Shown here: positions 5,172 through 6,396 of the stretch, one piece after another
Position numbering within the stretch: position 1 is the stretch's first letter
How the letters are laid out: each line of letters opens with the position of its first letter
Notes under the pieces: model-generated
Database searches by the model: none
Told to the model about the DNA's origin: nothing
Seen by the model: the letters and a program-made list of their open reading frames with translations, nothing else
Program-made: the position numbers and the translations under genes
DNA from: Bacillota bacterium
GTDB taxonomy: Bacteria; Bacillota; Clostridia; Lachnospirales; Lachnospiraceae
Reading direction: 5' to 3'
NCBI GenBank assembly: GCA_023428885.1
Contig: JAEYWQ010000064.1
Coordinates: 1-6,396 of the forward strand
DNA length: 6,396 nucleotides

Positions 5172-6194
5172 TTATTTACCTGCATCAATAATCCGTTGAA
5201 CCAAGTCATGATACTCAGGTTCAAGGTGATTATAGACTGTCATAACAGCATCTTTGAACTTTTGTTTCTCTTCTCCTTCTAACTCTGTGACTATTACCCC
5301 TTCTGCTTCCGCTCTTGCTTTAGAATCAGATACATATTTAGCCCAAAGATTTTTCTCATAAATGGATGATTCTATGGCACACTCTTTAATAATGTTTTGC
5401 TCCGCTGTAGTTAATTTATTCCAAGTAATCTCTGACATTAACTGTAACTCTGGTATTTGATTATGTTCATCTTCTAACATATATTTAGCAACTTTGTGGT
5501 GATCCATTGTTTCATAAGATGGCCAGTTATTTTCTGCCCCATCGATTGTCCCAAGTTCTAATTCTGAATAGACTTCGGAGTAGTCCATAGCGATGGGAGT
5601 TGCACCGAGAGAAGAAACCAAGTTCTTCATCAGTTCTGATTTTGCTACTCTAATTTTGAGTCCTTGTAAATCTTCTAATTTCTCCACTTTTTCTCTTGTG
5701 TAGAAATTCCTTGTTCCTGCATCATACCAAGAAAGTGCAACTAACCCATAATTTTGCACATTCTCCATAATCTCGTATCCAATTTCACCATCTAACACCT
5801 TCCACATGTGTTCAGAATTATTATATAGATAAGGTAGTTGCAAGACATTCATTTCTGGTATATATTCTCCCATAGTCATAATGGAAGCTCTGGCAAAATC
5901 AAGACCTCCATACTTCATTTGCTCTATGACAGATACTTCATCACCAAGTTTACCATCAGCATAAACATTTATTTTAATACTGCCTTCTGACTTCTCATAT
6001 ACTAACTCAGCAAAATATTTTGCTGATTCTGTTGTAGGATATCCTTCTGCTTGATTTTCCGCATAAGTAAAAACATATTTAGGAGTTGATTCCATACTCT
6101 CCTCTTTACTATCCAATAAATTGCTATATCCTATTAGAGTAAATAAAGTTATTAGAATTAAACCACCAATGAATATTGTACTCTTTATTTTCAT
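5172..6194 (-). CDS. TRAP transporter solute-binding protein (DctP family), orphan
   Basis: A 340-residue extracytoplasmic receptor of the DctP/SiaP type, which in TRAP transporters captures organic acids and hands them to the DctQM permease. Family marks are GKLGDEVSVIEQMKYGGLDF (81-100), GTRNFYT (160-166, R162), DLQGLKIRV (175-183) with R182, the position of the carboxylate-binding arginine, and LGTIDGAENN (214-223) with the conserved acidic-Asn pair. Residues 6-22 form a hydrophobic N-terminal segment, but there is no lipobox cysteine (the only Cys is at 271-272), so it is either cleaved or kept as a membrane anchor. That is unusual for a Gram-positive receptor. AAGGAG lies 8 nt before ATG 6194. 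No dctQ or dctM adjoins it: downstream is DUF434, and the gene immediately upstream does not look like a permease end. A sensory role or a distant permease is possible. Confidence 0.92.
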   Translation of the reverse strand: MKIKSTIFIGGLILITLFTLIGYSNLLDSKEESMESTPKYVFTYAENQAEGYPTTESAKYFAELVYEKSEGSIKINVYADGKLGDEVSVIEQMKYGGLDFARASIMTMGEYIPEMNVLQLPYLYNNSEHMWKVLDGEIGYEIMENVQNYGLVALSWYDAGTRNFYTREKVEKLEDLQGLKIRVAKSELMKNLVSSLGATPIAMDYSEVYSELELGTIDGAENNWPSYETMDHHKVAKYMLEDEHNQIPELQLMSEITWNKLTTAEQNIIKECAIESSIYEKNLWAKYVSDSKARAEAEGVIVTELEGEEKQKFKDAVMTVYNHLEPEYHDLVQRIIDAGK

Positions 6195-6221
6195 GCCTCT
6201 ATCTCCTTGTTAAACGCCAAA

Positions 6222-6247
6222 ACGCCTTCCGTATACACGGAAAGCGT
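6222..6247 (-). terminator. Strong leader hairpin before dctP, terminator or attenuator
   Basis: On the minus strand ACGCTTTCCGT (6247-6237) pairs with ACGGAAGGCGT (6232-6222) around a GTAT loop: 11 pairs including one U-G wobble that becomes a C-A mismatch on the plus strand, so the structure favours minus-strand RNA. It is followed by TTT and then GGCGTTT, an interrupted U-tract that repeats the stem's own GGCGTTT. It lies 93 nt after the stop of the upstream gene and 27 nt before the dctP start, too close for a separate promoter in between. It may end upstream transcription with readthrough, attenuate dctP, or stabilise the dctP mRNA. Confidence 0.65.
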
Positions 6248-6339
6248 ACTATATTGGCTATATAATTTCAAGTCCTAATCTAGACTCTTCTTAATTATTT
6301 CATCCTAATATGAATTTTATTTATCTACAATTTCACATA

Positions 6340-6396
6340 TTATGGATTAATAACACTTTGAACTTCAGTAGAATCTACATTGTTCTTATCAACAAT
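6340..6396 (-). CDS. C-terminal end of an unidentified gene (18 codons, partial)
   Basis: Reading leftward from the window edge, an open frame gives IVDKNNVDSTEVQSVINP followed by TAA (6342-6340). It uses ordinary codons, runs in the same direction as dctP, and ends 145 nt upstream of it. The phrase DKNNVDS...VQSVINP resembles the last residues of LacI/RbsB-type sugar-binding proteins, which often end in a (T/D)KDNVD segment, but 18 residues are too few to be sure. It does not resemble the hydrophobic end of a DctM permease. Confidence 0.45.
   Translation of the reverse strand: MVDKNNVDSTEVQSVINP

Overview
The window looks like chromosomal DNA of a low-GC Gram-positive anaerobe, most likely a clostridial (Lachnospiraceae-type) Firmicute. 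This rests on AT-rich spacers, strong AAGGAGG-type ribosome binding sites, and gene families common in that group (DHA2 drug exporter, DUF434 protein, TRAP solute receptor, CLC of the fluoride-exporter type). The genus assignment is an inference; no rRNA or marker gene is present.

Layout. Positions 1-462 hold no convincing gene. They contain two tandem copies of a ~68-bp repeat (41-108 and 126-193), bounded by an imperfect inverted repeat at 1-18 and 197-212, and further on a palindromic AT-rich stretch (398-426) upstream of the first gene. A plus-strand 14-TM-type MFS exporter follows (463-1881). It converges on a minus-strand series of genes, and the two directions share a hairpin terminator at about 1899-1939 in which the stop codon of the CLC gene is embedded.

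Read 5' to 3' on the minus strand (right to left), the genes are: the last 18 codons of an unidentified gene (6396-6340); a strong hairpin (6222-6247); a TRAP-type solute-binding protein without neighbouring DctQ/DctM (6194-5172); a DUF434/DUF5616 protein with a PIN/NYN-like pattern of aspartates (5133-4408); a small DUF4362-like protein without a signal peptide (4351-3908); an isochorismatase-fold cysteine hydrolase (3807-3211); and a CLC antiporter (3168-1924) whose key residues match the fluoride/proton (CLC-F) clade. Short gaps (38, 56 and 42 nt) suggest two transcription units, dctP-DUF434-DUF4362 and hydrolase-CLC. The 100-nt gap between them carries an extended -10 promoter candidate overlapped by an 11-bp inverted repeat, a likely repressor operator.

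Functionally this is a set of membrane and envelope functions (drug export, anion export, solute sensing or uptake) mixed with poorly characterised soluble proteins. I see no CRISPR array, tRNA, rRNA or transposase. The observations most worth following are the CLC-F signature with no recognisable fluoride riboswitch, the orphan non-lipoprotein TRAP receptor behind an attenuator-like hairpin, the signal-less DUF4362-like protein, and the tandem repeat at the left edge.
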